A stretch of DNA of 33,446 bases from Tabrizicola sp. GTDB taxonomy: Bacteria; Pseudomonadota; Alphaproteobacteria; Rhodobacterales; Rhodobacteraceae. Position numbers and translations under genes: made by a program. The notes below the pieces were generated by a model. It saw only the letters and a program-made list of their open reading frames with translations, searched no databases and was not told the DNA's origin. This document shows, in pieces, positions 1-9,063 of this stretch; the first letter of the stretch is position 1, and each line of letters begins with the position of its first letter. Where the stretch lies: positions 1 through 33,446 of the forward strand of contig JALOTD010000076.1 in the NCBI GenBank assembly GCA_025458105.1, written 5' to 3'.

Positions 1-420
1 GAAGCTGACACTCACATCATCGGGTCGCCCCTAGTGAGCCGATATGCGCGTCTCCGACGCCGATGCGCCCAAACCGCCCGCATATCCCTTCATAAACTAT
101 AAATGTCAAAGAGCCATCATCAGACAAAAAACCTGCGATCCGCCAACTTCTTGGCGTATCCCTTCGCGCCTTGTCTTCAGATTTTCCGAACTTTCGCTTC
201 CGTTCCCAGTCGCTTCGGTCCGTCACCGTCGCGTCTCCGCTTCGGTGAGGGGCTATTTACGGATGGGCCGCCGAACCCGCAAGAGCAAAAAACACGGTTG
301 TCGCAATTTTTTTGCGTCGAGCAGAAAACAGCGCAAAATCTGGGGGTTGCCGCAAGAAAGACCACAAGAGGCCCGCTTTCCGGGCAACTTTCTTGCGGCA
401 CCGATGTGGCTGAGCCCCGC
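1..420. other. Gene-poor left edge
   Basis: No convincing coding region. A 69-codon reading frame on the minus strand (17-226, GTG start with a GGAG about 12 bases upstream) is the only candidate. It matches no family I recognise and runs close to the window edge. AT-rich patches occur near 95-135 and 280-315, including a small inverted repeat around a run of seven T at 307-313. The right part holds the nested inverted repeat at 348-400 listed separately. The region may contain the promoter or 3' end of a gene outside the window. Confidence 0.4.
348..400 (-). terminator. Nested inverted repeat after msrQ, probable terminator
   Basis: A perfect 13-bp inverted repeat (348-360 with 388-400, arm TGCCGCAAGAAAG) encloses a second hairpin, GCCCG-CTTTC-CGGGC at 371-385. 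It begins 21 bases past the msrQ stop, so it probably ends the msrPQ transcript. There is no clean U tract directly after the outer stem, so a purely intrinsic terminator is not certain; the structure could also stabilise the 3' end. Confidence 0.5.
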
Positions 421-1029
421 TCAGGCCTGCGCTGAACGCCGCACGCCGCTCCTTGGCACCAACCGCAGACCAAGCAGAAGGACCGCCAGACCGGCGTAGA
501 CCAGGACTTCGGTCGTCCAGACCTTGGACAGAAGCACGAAATGCAGCACTCCCGCCAGAATCGCCACATACGCCAGCCGGTGCAGACGCGCCCAGGCTTG
601 GGGGCCCATCTGGCGGATTGCCCCGTTCCACGACGTCGCAGCGAGAGGGATCATCACCAAAAAACCGATCATGCCCAGAATCACATAGGGCCGTTTCACA
701 AGATCGGCCGCCATCTCGGACCAGCGCAGTCCCATGTCGAGCCAGACCCAGGCCACCAGATGCAGGCAGACATAGGCAAAGGCCAGAAGCCCCAGCGCCC
801 GACGAAAGCGGATCAGATTCAGCCCGACACGCCGCAGCGGCGTGACCATCAGCGAGGCCAGCAGGAACTGCAACCCCAACTCGCCCAGGCGGTGTTCGAT
901 CGCCTTCACCGGGTCCGCCCCCAGACTGTCGCCGATCGCCCCCCAGACCAAAAGCGCGAGCGGCACAAGCCCCAGGCCATAGACCACCCAGGTCGGGACC
1001 CGTCGCGCCAGAGCGTTCGCGCGGTCCAT
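421..1029 (-). CDS. msrQ: MsrQ, heme-binding membrane subunit of the MsrPQ system
   Basis: Inner-membrane b-type heme protein (ferric reductase-like transmembrane family, formerly YedZ) that passes electrons to the periplasmic methionine sulfoxide reductase MsrP. The 202-residue product fits the family. It has several hydrophobic spans and histidines in membrane-helix settings (YVCLHLVAWVW, ARLHRLAYVA, LAGVLHFVLL) as expected for heme ligation. The ATG shares one base with the msrP stop (TGATG), which supports this start over the longer frame and indicates translational coupling. The order msrP-msrQ is the usual one. Confidence 0.93.
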   Translation of the reverse strand: MDRANALARRVPTWVVYGLGLVPLALLVWGAIGDSLGADPVKAIEHRLGELGLQFLLASLMVTPLRRVGLNLIRFRRALGLLAFAYVCLHLVAWVWLDMGLRWSEMAADLVKRPYVILGMIGFLVMIPLAATSWNGAIRQMGPQAWARLHRLAYVAILAGVLHFVLLSKVWTTEVLVYAGLAVLLLGLRLVPRSGVRRSAQA

Positions 1030-1943
1030 CAGTAATCGACCGCCAGATCCTGACCGGCATAGAGGCTTGCCACCTCTTCCTCGTAGCCGTTGAACATCAG
1101 GGTGTCGATCCGCCCGGCGAAAAGGCCACTGCCGACGCGGCGCTCGCTCGCCTGGCTCCAGCGCGGATGGTCGACCTTGGGGTTCACGTTGGAATAGAAG
1201 CCGTACTCCTGCGGTTGCAGCATGTTCCAGGTCGTCGGCGGCATCTTGTCGACCAAAGAAATCCGCACGATCGACTTGATCGACTTGAACCCGTATTTCC
1301 ACGGCACCACCAGCCGGATCGGCGCGCCGTTCTGCTTGGGCATCTCTTCGCCGTAAAGACCGGTCGCGAGGATCGTTAGGGGGTGCATTGCCTCATCCAG
1401 GCGCAGACCCTCACGGTACGGCCATTCGATGAACGGGCTGTTCTGTCCAGGCATCTCCTCCGGGCGCACCAGCGTCTCGAAGGCCACGAACTTGGCCCCG
1501 GGCTGCACGCCGACCCGGTTCAACAGACCCGCCAGTTCGAAGCCGATCCAGGGCACGATCATCGACCAGGCCTCAACACAGCGGAAGCGGTAGATGCGCT
1601 CCTCCAACGGCTGGTCCTTGACCACGTCAGCCAGATCATAGGTCCCGGGTCTGTCCACCAGCCCGTCGATCACGATCGACCAGGGGTCGGTGGTCAACGC
1701 ACTTGCATAGCGTGCCGGGTCGCCCTTGTCGGTCCCGAACTCATAAAAGTTGTTGTAGCTGGTGATGTCCTCCAGCGCCGTCGGTTCCTCATCCGTCGAA
1801 AACCGGCTGGGCGCGGCCTCGATCCGCGCCAGCGCCGGACTCGCCAGCAGCGCCCCCGCGCCAGCGATGATCTGCCGCCGGTTCAGCCACAAAGGCTTTG
1901 GCGTCACGTCCGACCAGGAAAGCTTGCGCATCTCCGCCTCCAT
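1029..1943 (-). CDS. msrP: MsrP, periplasmic molybdopterin methionine sulfoxide reductase
   Basis: Catalytic subunit of MsrPQ (formerly YedY), which reduces oxidised methionine in periplasmic proteins using a molybdenum cofactor. The 304-residue protein starts with a twin-arginine signal ([19 protein letters not shown]), consistent with export folded with its cofactor. Family signatures follow: [28 protein letters not shown] with the molybdenum-ligand cysteine, [12 protein letters not shown] and [11 protein letters not shown]. The first ATG has AAGGA upstream. A second in-frame ATG four codons on (1931) is preceded by GGAGGCGGAG and could be the real start. It is divergent from the fasciclin genes across a 297-bp gap. 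Confidence 0.95.
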   Translation of the reverse strand: MEAEMRKLSWSDVTPKPLWLNRRQIIAGAGALLASPALARIEAAPSRFSTDEEPTALEDITSYNNFYEFGTDKGDPARYASALTTDPWSIVIDGLVDRPGTYDLADVVKDQPLEERIYRFRCVEAWSMIVPWIGFELAGLLNRVGVQPGAKFVAFETLVRPEEMPGQNSPFIEWPYREGLRLDEAMHPLTILATGLYGEEMPKQNGAPIRLVVPWKYGFKSIKSIVRISLVDKMPPTTWNMLQPQEYGFYSNVNPKVDHPRWSQASERRVGSGLFAGRIDTLMFNGYEEEVASLYAGQDLAVDY

Positions 1944-2121
1944 ATTCCTTTGTCCAGAATGTGCGCCTCACGCCTCGAAAGGCAAAGCAAACCGTCTCAC
2001 ATCTTGGGCAAGGTGCTGAAACATGTCGCCAGTTCGCAGACCGGACTGAAACATTACATCACCAGTGCTGAACTTCTTTCACATGCTTTTGACTTGTCCG
2101 GCGAAAGACCGCTGGCTTAGC

Positions 2122-2137
2122 CCGCCGCTTTCGGCGG
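2122..2137. other. Small GC hairpin in the msrP/fasciclin divergent region
   Basis: CCGCCG-CTTT-CGGCGG forms a perfect 6-bp stem with a four-base loop, about midway between the divergent msrP and fasciclin starts. It may be a leader hairpin or remnant terminator. No function can be assigned. Confidence 0.35.
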
Positions 2138-2165
2138 TCAAGCGCAACTCACGGTTTTGTATGGG

Positions 2166-2194
2166 TGATCTGGTGTCGCATCTGGCCCATATAC
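2166..2194 (+). promoter_or_regulatory. Candidate ECF-type (RpoE-like) promoter for the fasciclin genes
   Basis: TGATC at 2166-2170 is followed, about 18 bases later, by the AT-rich stretch ATATAC (2189-2194), roughly 50 bases before the fasciclin ATG. From memory, promoters of the Rhodobacter sphaeroides singlet-oxygen sigma factor RpoE carry a TGATC-type -35 element, and a fasciclin gene belongs to that regulon. The assignment is inference from this partial match; the -10 match is weak. Confidence 0.3.
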
Positions 2195-2240
2195 CGCCCT
2201 GCCAATGACGGCATACCGATCATAACGGGAGTGACACCAC

Positions 2241-2720
2241 ATGATCCGCAGAACTTTCCTGGCTCTGACCGCCGCCACCGCCTTTGCGATGCCTGCCTTC
2301 GCGCAGGATAAGGACATCGTCGACACCGCCGTCGCGGCGGGCTCGTTCACCACGCTGGCCGCAGCACTTGAAGCTGCCGGTCTGGTCGAGACGCTGAAGG
2401 GCGAAGGTCCGTTCACCGTCTTCGCGCCGACCGACGCTGCCTTCGCCGCGCTGCCCGCGGGCACCGTCGAAGACCTGCTGAAGCCCGAGAACAAGGATAA
2501 GCTGGTGGCTGTCCTGACCTACCACGTCGTTCCGGGCAAGGTCATGTCGACTGACCTGACCGAAGGCATGACCGCCGCAACCGTACAGGGCGCGAACGTC
2601 ACCATCACTCTGGAAGGCGGGCCGAAAGTGAACGGCGCCGTCATCTCTGGACCGGACGTTGCCGCCTCGAACGGCGTGATCCACGTCATCGACTCGGTCA
2701 TCCTGCCGCCGGAAGGCTGA
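2241..2720 (+). CDS. Fasciclin (FAS1) domain protein, secreted
   Basis: Periplasmic or secreted single-domain FAS1 protein of 159 residues; bacterial members are usually adhesion or stress-associated proteins of unknown detailed role. A Sec signal peptide ([21 protein letters not shown]) is followed by one FAS1 domain with the H1-type motif [23 protein letters not shown], and the terminal [19 protein letters not shown] lies about 10 bases before the ATG. The next gene is a close paralogue, so this is a tandem duplication. A terminator hairpin separates the two. Confidence 0.93.
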   Translation: MIRRTFLALTAATAFAMPAFAQDKDIVDTAVAAGSFTTLAAALEAAGLVETLKGEGPFTVFAPTDAAFAALPAGTVEDLLKPENKDKLVAVLTYHVVPGKVMSTDLTEGMTAATVQGANVTITLEGGPKVNGAVISGPDVAASNGVIHVIDSVILPPEG

Positions 2721-2735
2721 TCATCGAAACTATCG

Positions 2736-2756
2736 GGGGGCGCCACTGGCGCCCCC
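2736..2756 (+). terminator. Hairpin between the two fasciclin genes
   Basis: GGGGGCGCC-ACT-GGCGCCCCC is a perfect 9-bp stem with a three-base loop, 15 bases after the first fasciclin stop, followed by TTCGCTTTGT. The tail is only moderately U-rich, so it may attenuate rather than fully end transcription into the second gene. Confidence 0.6.
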
Positions 2757-2808
2757 TTCGCTTTGTGGGCCACATGGTCCCGCTTCAACCTCCAACAGGG
2801 ATATCATC

Positions 2809-3306
2809 ATGAACCGTCGCACGCTTCTTCGCGTTGCGGGCGCTGTCTCGGCCTTTGCCCTGATTGCCGCCTGCGTGCCTGCCCAGACCGAACCCGACAT
2901 CGTCGACATCGCCTCGTCGAACGACGACTTCTCCACCCTCGTCGCCGCTGTCAGCGCGGCGGGCCTCGTGGACACGCTGAAGGGCGATGGCCCCTTTACC
3001 GTCTTCGCCCCCACCAATGCGGCCTTTGCCGCGCTGCCCGCAGGCACGGTCGAGAACCTCTTGAAGCCCGAAAACAAGGATCAGCTGGTCGCGATCCTGA
3101 CGTACCACGTCGTCCCGGGCGCCGTGACCTCCGACCAGCTGGCAGGGCAGCGCCTGACCGTCGCCACCGTGAACGGCGCCAATGTCCACATCGACGGCCG
3201 CAAGGGCGTGAAAGTGAACAAGTCGCGCGTGACCACCGCCGACATCATGGCCTCGAACGGCGTGATCCACGTCATCGACAAGGTGCTGCTGCCGCCGTCG
3301 AACTGA
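2809..3306 (+). CDS. Fasciclin (FAS1) domain lipoprotein, paralogue of the preceding gene
   Basis: A 165-residue protein with one FAS1 domain, highly similar to its upstream neighbour ([43 protein letters not shown]). The N-terminus differs in a meaningful way: [19 protein letters not shown] has a lipobox (IAAC), so this copy is probably lipid-anchored while the other is soluble. CAGGGA lies upstream of the ATG. The duplication thus appears to have split into a soluble and an anchored form. Confidence 0.92.
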   Translation: MNRRTLLRVAGAVSAFALIAACVPAQTEPDIVDIASSNDDFSTLVAAVSAAGLVDTLKGDGPFTVFAPTNAAFAALPAGTVENLLKPENKDQLVAILTYHVVPGAVTSDQLAGQRLTVATVNGANVHIDGRKGVKVNKSRVTTADIMASNGVIHVIDKVLLPPSN

Positions 3307-3323
3307 CCCCTCCGCGATCCGGG

Positions 3324-3355
3324 AAAGCCGCGCACCCCTTGGGCCGCGGCTTTTT
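3324..3355 (+). terminator. Rho-independent terminator after the fasciclin pair
   Basis: AAAGCCGCG (3324-3332) pairs with CGCGGCTTT (3345-3353) and the stem runs into a five-T tract. It lies 18 bases after the second fasciclin stop and is a good intrinsic terminator. Confidence 0.8.
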
Positions 3356-3414
3356 CGTTCTGGCCTCCGGCGAAATCGGCTATCCCTTGTCCGACAGCCG
3401 CCGAAGGACCAGCC

Positions 3415-3978
3415 ATGACCGACCGCCTGACCCGCGCCCTTGCCCTGATCGACGCCGCCAACCGCGCCGACCCGACGCGGGAAGAGGACCAACCCGCAGC
3501 ACTCCTCTATGGCCTGCGGATGAGCGCGGAACTCGCCCGCCTTTTCCCCGACGCCTCCGACATCCTGCAGATCGCCGCGCGCGGCCAGCATGTCGAACGA
3601 TGGCTCCTGCCGCGCAAGGACTACCCGGACGGGAAAGAGGGCTACCTTGCCTGGCGACGCGAACAGGCCCGCCGTCACGCCGAACGCGTCGGAGGGATCA
3701 TGGCCGAGGCGGGGTATGGCCCCGAAGACTGCGCCCGTGTCGGTGTCCTCCTCCGCAAGGAGGGGATCAAGCGAGACGCAGAGGTGCAGGCGCTTGAGGA
3801 TGTGATCTGCTTCACCTTCCTGCGCTGGTACTTCGAACCCTTCGCTGCCAGCCGCCCCCCGGCCGAGGTCGCCGACATCGTCACCAAGACCGCCCGCAAG
3901 ATGTCGGTCGAGGGCCGCGCCCGCGTGCTGGCTGAATTCAGCTTGCCCGATCCACTCGCCGCAGCCTTCCGCAGCTGA
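3415..3978 (+). CDS. DUF4202 family protein
   Basis: A 187-residue cytoplasmic protein of the DUF4202 family, whose members are about this size and of unknown biochemical function. It is mostly helical, with histidine-bearing segments (AARGQHVERWLLPR, ARRHAERVGGIM) and ALEDVICFTFLRWYFEPF, all conserved in the family as I recall it. No signal peptide or membrane span is visible. AAGGA precedes the ATG. It stands alone between two terminators, so it is probably transcribed separately. Confidence 0.85.
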   Translation: MTDRLTRALALIDAANRADPTREEDQPAALLYGLRMSAELARLFPDASDILQIAARGQHVERWLLPRKDYPDGKEGYLAWRREQARRHAERVGGIMAEAGYGPEDCARVGVLLRKEGIKRDAEVQALEDVICFTFLRWYFEPFAASRPPAEVADIVTKTARKMSVEGRARVLAEFSLPDPLAAAFRS

Positions 3979-4015
3979 AAGCACCCGAGGAGGAGGCGAA
4001 GCCCGACGACGAGAC

Positions 4016-4043
4016 AAAAGGCTTGCGCGTCAGCGCTCCTTTT
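4016..4043. terminator. Bidirectional terminator between DUF4202 and NnrU genes
   Basis: AAAAGG (4016-4021) pairs with CCTTTT (4038-4043), with an inner GCGC-GTCA-GCGC stem (4025-4036). It sits between two converging genes and ends in T runs read from either strand. A very similar element, GAGACAAAAGG...GCGCTCCTTT, recurs at 15887-15919. Confidence 0.7.
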
Positions 4044-4055
4044 GAAAGCCGTCCC

Positions 4056-4628
4056 TCAAACCCCGGGCCAGACGCCGATCACGGGGGCATGCAGGTGCCA
4101 CACCACCGTCCAACCGCCCAAAGCGAGTCCCAGACGCCAGACCGACGGCCAGCCCGCAGGCCGCCACGCCAGCGCCAGGCCCAGGAACGGCGCAAACAAA
4201 AGCACATGCGCCAGATCGCCATTGGCCAGCAGATGCACCCCGGCCCACAGCGCCAGCGCCCAGAGCAGCGGCTGCCGCGTCACCCCTGCAATCCCGGGCC
4301 GCGCCGGATCAAAGCCCGTTGCGCGCCCCTCAAAGGCAAAGGGGTTCGGCGCCGCGATCCCGTAGGCCGCGAGCACCGCCACTCCCGGCATCACCAGATT
4401 GACCACCCAGCGGTGCCAGACCTCGTGATCCCACACAGGCACGAAGGGCGCCCGGCCCGCCGCCACGACCACCCACCACAACAGTCCCAGCGAAACCACC
4501 GAAAAGGCGATCATATACCCTTGCGCGCCCAGCGCGGTGATCATCCGCTCCTTCACCCCCATCCAGGCGGGAAGGCGGTGCGAGACCATGAACAGCCCCA
4601 TGGCCATGGCAAACTCGATCCAGTCCAT
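4056..4628 (-). CDS. NnrU-family membrane protein
   Basis: A 190-residue polytopic inner-membrane protein of the NnrU family, named for a gene near nitrite/nitric oxide reductase genes and of uncertain function. Recognisable parts are MGLFMVSHRLPA at the start, WDHEVWHRWVVNLVMPG, a RHP-equivalent TRQPLLWAL, and HLLANGDLAHVLLF. I chose the ATG at 4628 because a longer frame would begin inside the clpB terminator. It is shorter than members I know. The segment after FLGLALA that usually carries a charged loop appears absent and runs straight into RPAGWPSVWR, suggesting an in-frame loss of some 25-30 residues. Confidence 0.8.
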   Translation of the reverse strand: MDWIEFAMAMGLFMVSHRLPAWMGVKERMITALGAQGYMIAFSVVSLGLLWWVVVAAGRAPFVPVWDHEVWHRWVVNLVMPGVAVLAAYGIAAPNPFAFEGRATGFDPARPGIAGVTRQPLLWALALWAGVHLLANGDLAHVLLFAPFLGLALAWRPAGWPSVWRLGLALGGWTVVWHLHAPVIGVWPGV

Positions 4629-4653
4629 TGCGGCACCATGGTTGGTTCCCGGC

Positions 4654-4687
4654 AAAACGAAAAGGGCCGGCGTCACCCACCGGCCCC
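4654..4687 (-). terminator. clpB terminator
   Basis: On the minus strand GGGCCGG (4686-4680) pairs with CCGGCCC (4670-4664) across a nine-base loop, followed directly by CTTTTCGTTTT. It is a strong intrinsic terminator for clpB, about 70 bases beyond the stop of the frame-corrected tail. Confidence 0.8.
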
Positions 4688-4756
4688 CTCCTCGTTCGAC
4701 TGCGTCTCCTCGTCGGCCGGTCCCTTTCGGAATGGCGGCGTCACCGCTGAGCCGTT

Positions 4757-4850
4757 TTAATGTACCACCGCCTCGCTTGGCCGCGTCCGTCGGCTTGCCA
4801 CCACCCGGTCGCCGATGATCAGCCCCTCTGGCCCCGCTGTGACCCGAATG
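4757..4850 (-). other. Out-of-frame 3' tail of clpB
   Basis: Minus-strand codons in a second frame encode [20 protein letters not shown] and some 15 further residues, ending in TAA at 4759-4757. This matches the usual end of ClpB (E. coli ends with GKVIRLEV and about ten more residues). It joins the main frame after LAEMLL if about six codons plus one base are restored. Confidence 0.75.
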
Positions 4851-7353
4851 ACCGAACCAGCAGCATCTCGGCCAGCGGGTCCTGCAACTGGCGCTGGATC
4901 ACCCGCTTCAGGGGCCGCGCGCCGAAGACGGGATCATAGCCTTCCTCGGCCAGCCAGGCCTTGGCCTGCGGATCCAGCTCCAGCGTGATCTTCCGTGCTT
5001 GCAGGCGGGCCTCCAGCCGGTGCAGCTGGATCTCCACGATGCCCGACATATCCGCCCGGTTCAGCCGGTCAAAGATGATCTGCTCGTCCAGACGGTTCAG
5101 GAATTCGGGGCGGAAATGCGCCCGGACCGCTTCCATCACCTCGGCCTTCGCCGCCGACGAATCCGCGCCCTCCGGCAGCTCGCTCAACGCCCGCGCCCCA
5201 AGGTTCGAGGTCAGGATGATCAGCGTCTGCTTGAAGTCCACCGTCCGGCCCTGACCATCGGTCAGCCGGCCATCGTCCAGCACCTGGAGAAGCACGTTGA
5301 ACACATCCGGATGCGCCTTTTCCACCTCGTCGAACAGGACCACCTGATACGGGCGGCGACGAACGGCCTCGGTCAGCACCCCGCCCTCGTCATAGCCGAC
5401 ATAGCCGGGGGGCGCGCCGATCAGCCGGGCGACGGAGTGCTTCTCCATGAACTCCGACATGTCGATGCGGACCATCGCGCTGTCATCGTCAAAGAGATAC
5501 TCCGCCAGCGCCTTTGTCAGCTCCGTCTTGCCCACGCCAGTCGGGCCCAGGAACAGGAAGGACCCCAGCGGCCGGTTTTCGTCCGACAGCCCGGCGCGCG
5601 AGCGGCGGACCGCACGAGACACGGCTTCCACCGCCGCCCGCTGCCCCACGACGCGCTTGCCAAGCTCCTCTTCCATCTTGAGAAGCTTTTCCTTCTCGCC
5701 TTCCAGCATCTTAGTGGTCGGGATGCCGGTCCAGCGTTCGACCACCTCGGCGATTTGCTCGGGACGCACGGCCTCGGCCACCAGCGCCTGGCCTTCCTTG
5801 GCTTCCGCCTCGGCCAGATCCTTCTCAAGCTGCGGAATGCGGCCGTACTGCAGCTCCCCGGCCTTGGCGAAGTTACCCTCGCGCTTGGCCTGCTCCAGTT
5901 CAGCCCGCGCCACGTCGAGCTGCTCCTTCAGGGTCCGCGCCGCCTCAAGGCTGGCCCGCTCGTTCTGCCACTTCGCCGTCAGCTCCGCCGACTTCTCCTG
6001 CAGCTCCGCCAGCTCCTTCTCCAGCTTCTCCAGCCGGTCCTTGGATGCCGCGTCGTCTTCCTTCTTCAGCGCCTCGGCCTCGATCTGGAACTGCAACACC
6101 TGCCGGTCCAGCGCATCCAGCTCCTCGGGCTTCGAATCCACCTCCATCCGCAGACGCGAGGCGGCTTCGTCCATCAGGTCGATCGCCTTGTCCGGCAGGA
6201 AACGGTCGGTGATGTAACGATGGCTGAGGGTCGCCGCCGCCACCAAGGCCGCGTCGGTGATCCGCACCCCGTGATGCAGCTCGTACTTCTCCTTGATGCC
6301 CCGGAGGATCGAGATCGAATCCTCCACCGTCGGCTCCTCGACAAAGACCGGCTGGAAGCGACGGGCGAGTGCTGCGTCCTTCTCCACATGCTTCCGATAT
6401 TCATCCAGCGTCGTGGCACCCACACAATGCAGCTCGCCGCGCGCCAGGGCCGGCTTGATCAGGTTCGCCGCATCCATCGCGCCTTCAGATTTCCCGGCGC
6501 CGACCAGAGTATGCATCTCGTCGATGAAGAGGATGACCTCCCCCGCCGCCGCCTCGATCTCCTTCAGGATCGCCTTCAGCCGCTCCTCGAACTCGCCGCG
6601 GTACTTCGCCCCGGCGATCAGCGCGCCCATGTCCAGCGCCATCAGGCGCTTGTTCTTCAAGGACTCCGGCACGTCGCCATTGACGATGCGCAGGGCAAGG
6701 CCTTCCGCAATCGCGGTCTTGCCGACGCCCGGCTCACCGATCAGCACCGGGTTGTTCTTCGTGCGCCGCGACAGCACCTGCATCGCGCGACGGATTTCCT
6801 CGTCGCGGCCAATGATCGGGTCGATCTTGCCGTCCCGCGCGGCCTCGGTCAGGTCGCGGGCGTATTTCTTCAACGCCTCCATCGTGTCTTCCGACGAAGC
6901 CGAATCCGCCGTCCGCCCCTTGCGGACCTCGTTGATCGCCGTGTTCAGGCTTTGCGCCGTCACCGCCCCCGCCGTCAGCGCATCCTTGGCCCGAGTGTTC
7001 ACCAGCGCCAGCGCCGTCAGCAACCGCTCCACCGGGACAAAGCTGTCTCCGGCCTTCTTCGCCACGGCCTCCGCCTCGTCCAGCACGCGGACAAGCTGCG
7101 GGTCGACATAGGTCTGCGCATCGCCGCCTGTGACCTTGGGCAGCTTGGCAATCGCCGCATTCACCGCGGCATTGACCTGCTCGGGCGAGCCTCCCGCCTT
7201 GCGGATCAGGTTCGCGGCCAGGCCTTGGTCATCATCCATAAGTGCCTTCAGCAAGTGATCGGGCAGCACGCGCTGGTGGCTTTCCCGCATCGCGATGGTC
7301 TGGGCGGCCTGAAGGAAACCGCGCGACCGTTCCGTGAATTTCTCCAAATTCAT
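4819..7353 (-). CDS. clpB: ClpB protein disaggregase, C-terminus frameshifted
   Basis: Hexameric AAA+ chaperone that extracts proteins from aggregates with DnaK. Visible in order: N-terminal repeat domain ([13 protein letters not shown]...), Walker A GEPGVGKT near residue 206, [13 protein letters not shown], a coiled-coil middle domain at roughly 400-530, second Walker A GPTGVGKT near 602, and [11 protein letters not shown]. Start is [10 protein letters not shown] at 7353; upstream residues of the open frame are not family sequence. The frame ends abnormally after LAEMLL with [12 protein letters not shown]. The expected tail ([20 protein letters not shown]...) is encoded in another frame and stops at 4757, so about 19 bases seem missing. 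As written the protein is 844 residues and lacks the last small-domain strand. Confidence 0.93.
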   Translation of the reverse strand: MNLEKFTERSRGFLQAAQTIAMRESHQRVLPDHLLKALMDDDQGLAANLIRKAGGSPEQVNAAVNAAIAKLPKVTGGDAQTYVDPQLVRVLDEAEAVAKKAGDSFVPVERLLTALALVNTRAKDALTAGAVTAQSLNTAINEVRKGRTADSASSEDTMEALKKYARDLTEAARDGKIDPIIGRDEEIRRAMQVLSRRTKNNPVLIGEPGVGKTAIAEGLALRIVNGDVPESLKNKRLMALDMGALIAGAKYRGEFEERLKAILKEIEAAAGEVILFIDEMHTLVGAGKSEGAMDAANLIKPALARGELHCVGATTLDEYRKHVEKDAALARRFQPVFVEEPTVEDSISILRGIKEKYELHHGVRITDAALVAAATLSHRYITDRFLPDKAIDLMDEAASRLRMEVDSKPEELDALDRQVLQFQIEAEALKKEDDAASKDRLEKLEKELAELQEKSAELTAKWQNERASLEAARTLKEQLDVARAELEQAKREGNFAKAGELQYGRIPQLEKDLAEAEAKEGQALVAEAVRPEQIAEVVERWTGIPTTKMLEGEKEKLLKMEEELGKRVVGQRAAVEAVSRAVRRSRAGLSDENRPLGSFLFLGPTGVGKTELTKALAEYLFDDDSAMVRIDMSEFMEKHSVARLIGAPPGYVGYDEGGVLTEAVRRRPYQVVLFDEVEKAHPDVFNVLLQVLDDGRLTDGQGRTVDFKQTLIILTSNLGARALSELPEGADSSAAKAEVMEAVRAHFRPEFLNRLDEQIIFDRLNRADMSGIVEIQLHRLEARLQARKITLELDPQAKAWLAEEGYDPVFGARPLKRVIQRQLQDPLAEMLLVRSFGSQRGQRG

Positions 7354-7613
7354 CGGCCATCGCCCGGTCATCCAGCACGGTCGCAAGGGGCCTTCCCCGA
7401 AATCTGGGCGCGGCACCCCCGCTTTGCAATCCCCGGAAGCTGGAAAATCAAGCCGGCGAATTCTCGCCCGCCTCCGGCGATGGGCCTTTCTCCGCCGACC
7501 CCGGGCTGCTCCATGCGCGGCGTGCGGCGCATCCGCAAGACCCCGGCCCGCCATACCTTGCCACCCCCAGGTCCCGGACCCATCCTGCCCCGTCTCCAGC
7601 GAAAGGCCAAAGG

Positions 7614-8051
7614 ATGACCGATGCGAAACTGCCCCTGATCCACAAGGCCCCGGTCGAAGGGCTGACGATCCATGTCGCACGTGCTGGCCTCTCCATTGGC
7701 GATGCCGCCACGCTTGACCGCCTGCCCGATGGCCGGATCGGCGTTTTCGCGCAGATCCGCGCTCCGATCCTTGGCCTGATCCCGCGCCAGCGTAAGGCGC
7801 TTCTTGGCCACCTTGGTCCGCTGGCCGAGGAAATCGTCTCTCCCTCGCTGGCCCATGGCGACGCGCTTCGCGTGCGGATCATCGACCTGACGCCGGAACA
7901 TCTGGCCAACGGCTACCCGCCCGAGGTCTACATCTCGGTCTGGGGCGACCCGCGCCACTTAAGCCCGGTGCTTGAGGCGGCAGGCCTTCTGCCCAGGCCC
8001 TTGCCCGACGATCCGCCGAAACCTGCTATCCGGCGGCTGCAGGTATCCTGA
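7614..8051 (+). CDS. Conserved hypothetical protein beside clpB
   Basis: A 145-residue protein I do not recognise. It is soluble by eye, with no signal peptide or membrane span. Segments such as [40 protein letters not shown] and [16 protein letters not shown] suggest a compact mixed alpha/beta domain. AAAGG lies directly before the ATG, with another AAAGG eight bases further up. It is divergent from clpB (260-bp gap) and convergent with the next gene (6-bp gap). Codon use matches the surrounding genes and the antisense frames are less plausible. Confidence 0.7.
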   Translation: MTDAKLPLIHKAPVEGLTIHVARAGLSIGDAATLDRLPDGRIGVFAQIRAPILGLIPRQRKALLGHLGPLAEEIVSPSLAHGDALRVRIIDLTPEHLANGYPPEVYISVWGDPRHLSPVLEAAGLLPRPLPDDPPKPAIRRLQVS

Positions 8052-8057
8052 GGCCCG

Positions 8058-8999
8058 TCACGCCTTGCGAAACGGCAGGTCGGTCCCGCTTAGCGAAAAG
8101 ACGGCTGCCTCCGGGGCCCGGCGCGGCAGACGTGCGTCGATCTGCCGATCCACCGCATAGCGTGCCACAGACAGGGCGACGCCGCCCAACCCCACGGCGG
8201 TCAGCGGTCCTCCCATCATGCCAAGGACGATCCCCCCGACCAGAAAACCGAAGGCCGTGCGCGTCTTCACCTTGCCCCAATGGGCGGCCTGGTTCAGGTC
8301 TGAAAGGAGGTCGGCCATTTCCTCTGCCGCCGCGGTCAGCGTCTCCTGCTCGGCAATGACGTCATCGCCGAAGAAGTCGCGCTGCCAGGACCAGAACGCC
8401 CGCCGCGCCTTCGTCTGCGCGCTGCTGCCCGTGTGCTCCAGGATCAGGTCCAGATCGTCTGGCTCGACCCGTCGCCCAAGGTCGGGCACCAGAAAGCGCA
8501 GGCCCATGACGGCCGCCACCGGACCTTTGGTGGACGCCGCAAGCTGGCCTGTCTTGTCCAAGGCAAAGCCCAGCCGACCAGCGATCGGCCCCTCGGCAAA
8601 GGCCGTGGGAACGGTCGTCACTCCGCGCACGCCCTTCATGGGCAGGTCGGTGACCAGGCTGGCGCGCGTGAACAGAAACGAGTCGCGCGCTGCCGCCTTT
8701 GCCACCTCGGCGTCGATCCCGGGCCGCGCGGCAAGCTCTTCGGCAAAGGCCTCGCGCTCCTCGGCCCAACGACCCACCCGCCACGGCACGGTGATGGCGC
8801 GACCCTTAGGCTCCAGCCGGCGCAGGAAAGCTTCCTGCCGCGGTCGGTTCCACCGCTGCCAGGCTGCTGTCGCCGCTGGGTCGGCGCTCTCCTCGGGGAC
8901 TGGCAGGACCAGCCGGTCGTAAAGCACGAGGTCTGCCAGAAAGGCGGCCTCCGCCAGGTGATCCGTCACCGAATAGGTGCCCCAGACTTCGCGTCCCAT
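8058..8999 (-). CDS. Uncharacterised protein with hydrophobic C-terminal hairpin
   Basis: A 313-residue protein of no family I can name. It opens with REVWGTYSVTDHLAEAAFLADLVLYDRLVLPVP, a segment I have the impression of having seen in scattered hypothetical proteins. The middle is rich in helix-forming and charged residues. Near residues 255-290 a glycine-rich hydrophobic stretch (FGFLVGGIVLGMMGGPLTAV, GLGGVALSVARYAV) could form one or two membrane spans. The ATG at 8999 has a strong GGAGGT seven bases upstream, better than the start seven codons earlier. It is a single gene, convergent with the previous one. Confidence 0.75.
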   Translation of the reverse strand: MGREVWGTYSVTDHLAEAAFLADLVLYDRLVLPVPEESADPAATAAWQRWNRPRQEAFLRRLEPKGRAITVPWRVGRWAEEREAFAEELAARPGIDAEVAKAAARDSFLFTRASLVTDLPMKGVRGVTTVPTAFAEGPIAGRLGFALDKTGQLAASTKGPVAAVMGLRFLVPDLGRRVEPDDLDLILEHTGSSAQTKARRAFWSWQRDFFGDDVIAEQETLTAAAEEMADLLSDLNQAAHWGKVKTRTAFGFLVGGIVLGMMGGPLTAVGLGGVALSVARYAVDRQIDARLPRRAPEAAVFSLSGTDLPFRKA

Positions 9000-9063
9000 G
9001 CCACCTCCAATGCGCTGCATTCAATCCTTGCAGCCTAGCATGGGTCGGCCGGTTTGTCGCCCG

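Noticed and set aside
17-226. 69-codon minus-strand frame at the left edge
   Set aside because: Possible GTG start and weak GGAG, but no family resemblance and no context; kept only as a note in the edge region.
7354-7613. Heat-shock (RpoH) promoter for clpB
   Set aside because: CTTG-type -35 candidates occur upstream of clpB, but none is followed at the right distance by a matching -10 element, so I could not support one.
4999-7617. 872-codon open frame on the plus strand, antisense to clpB
   Set aside because: It covers clpB in the opposite strand, has the low-complexity Arg/Leu/His/Gln-rich make-up of antisense frames in GC-rich DNA, no recognisable domain, and clpB is unmistakable.
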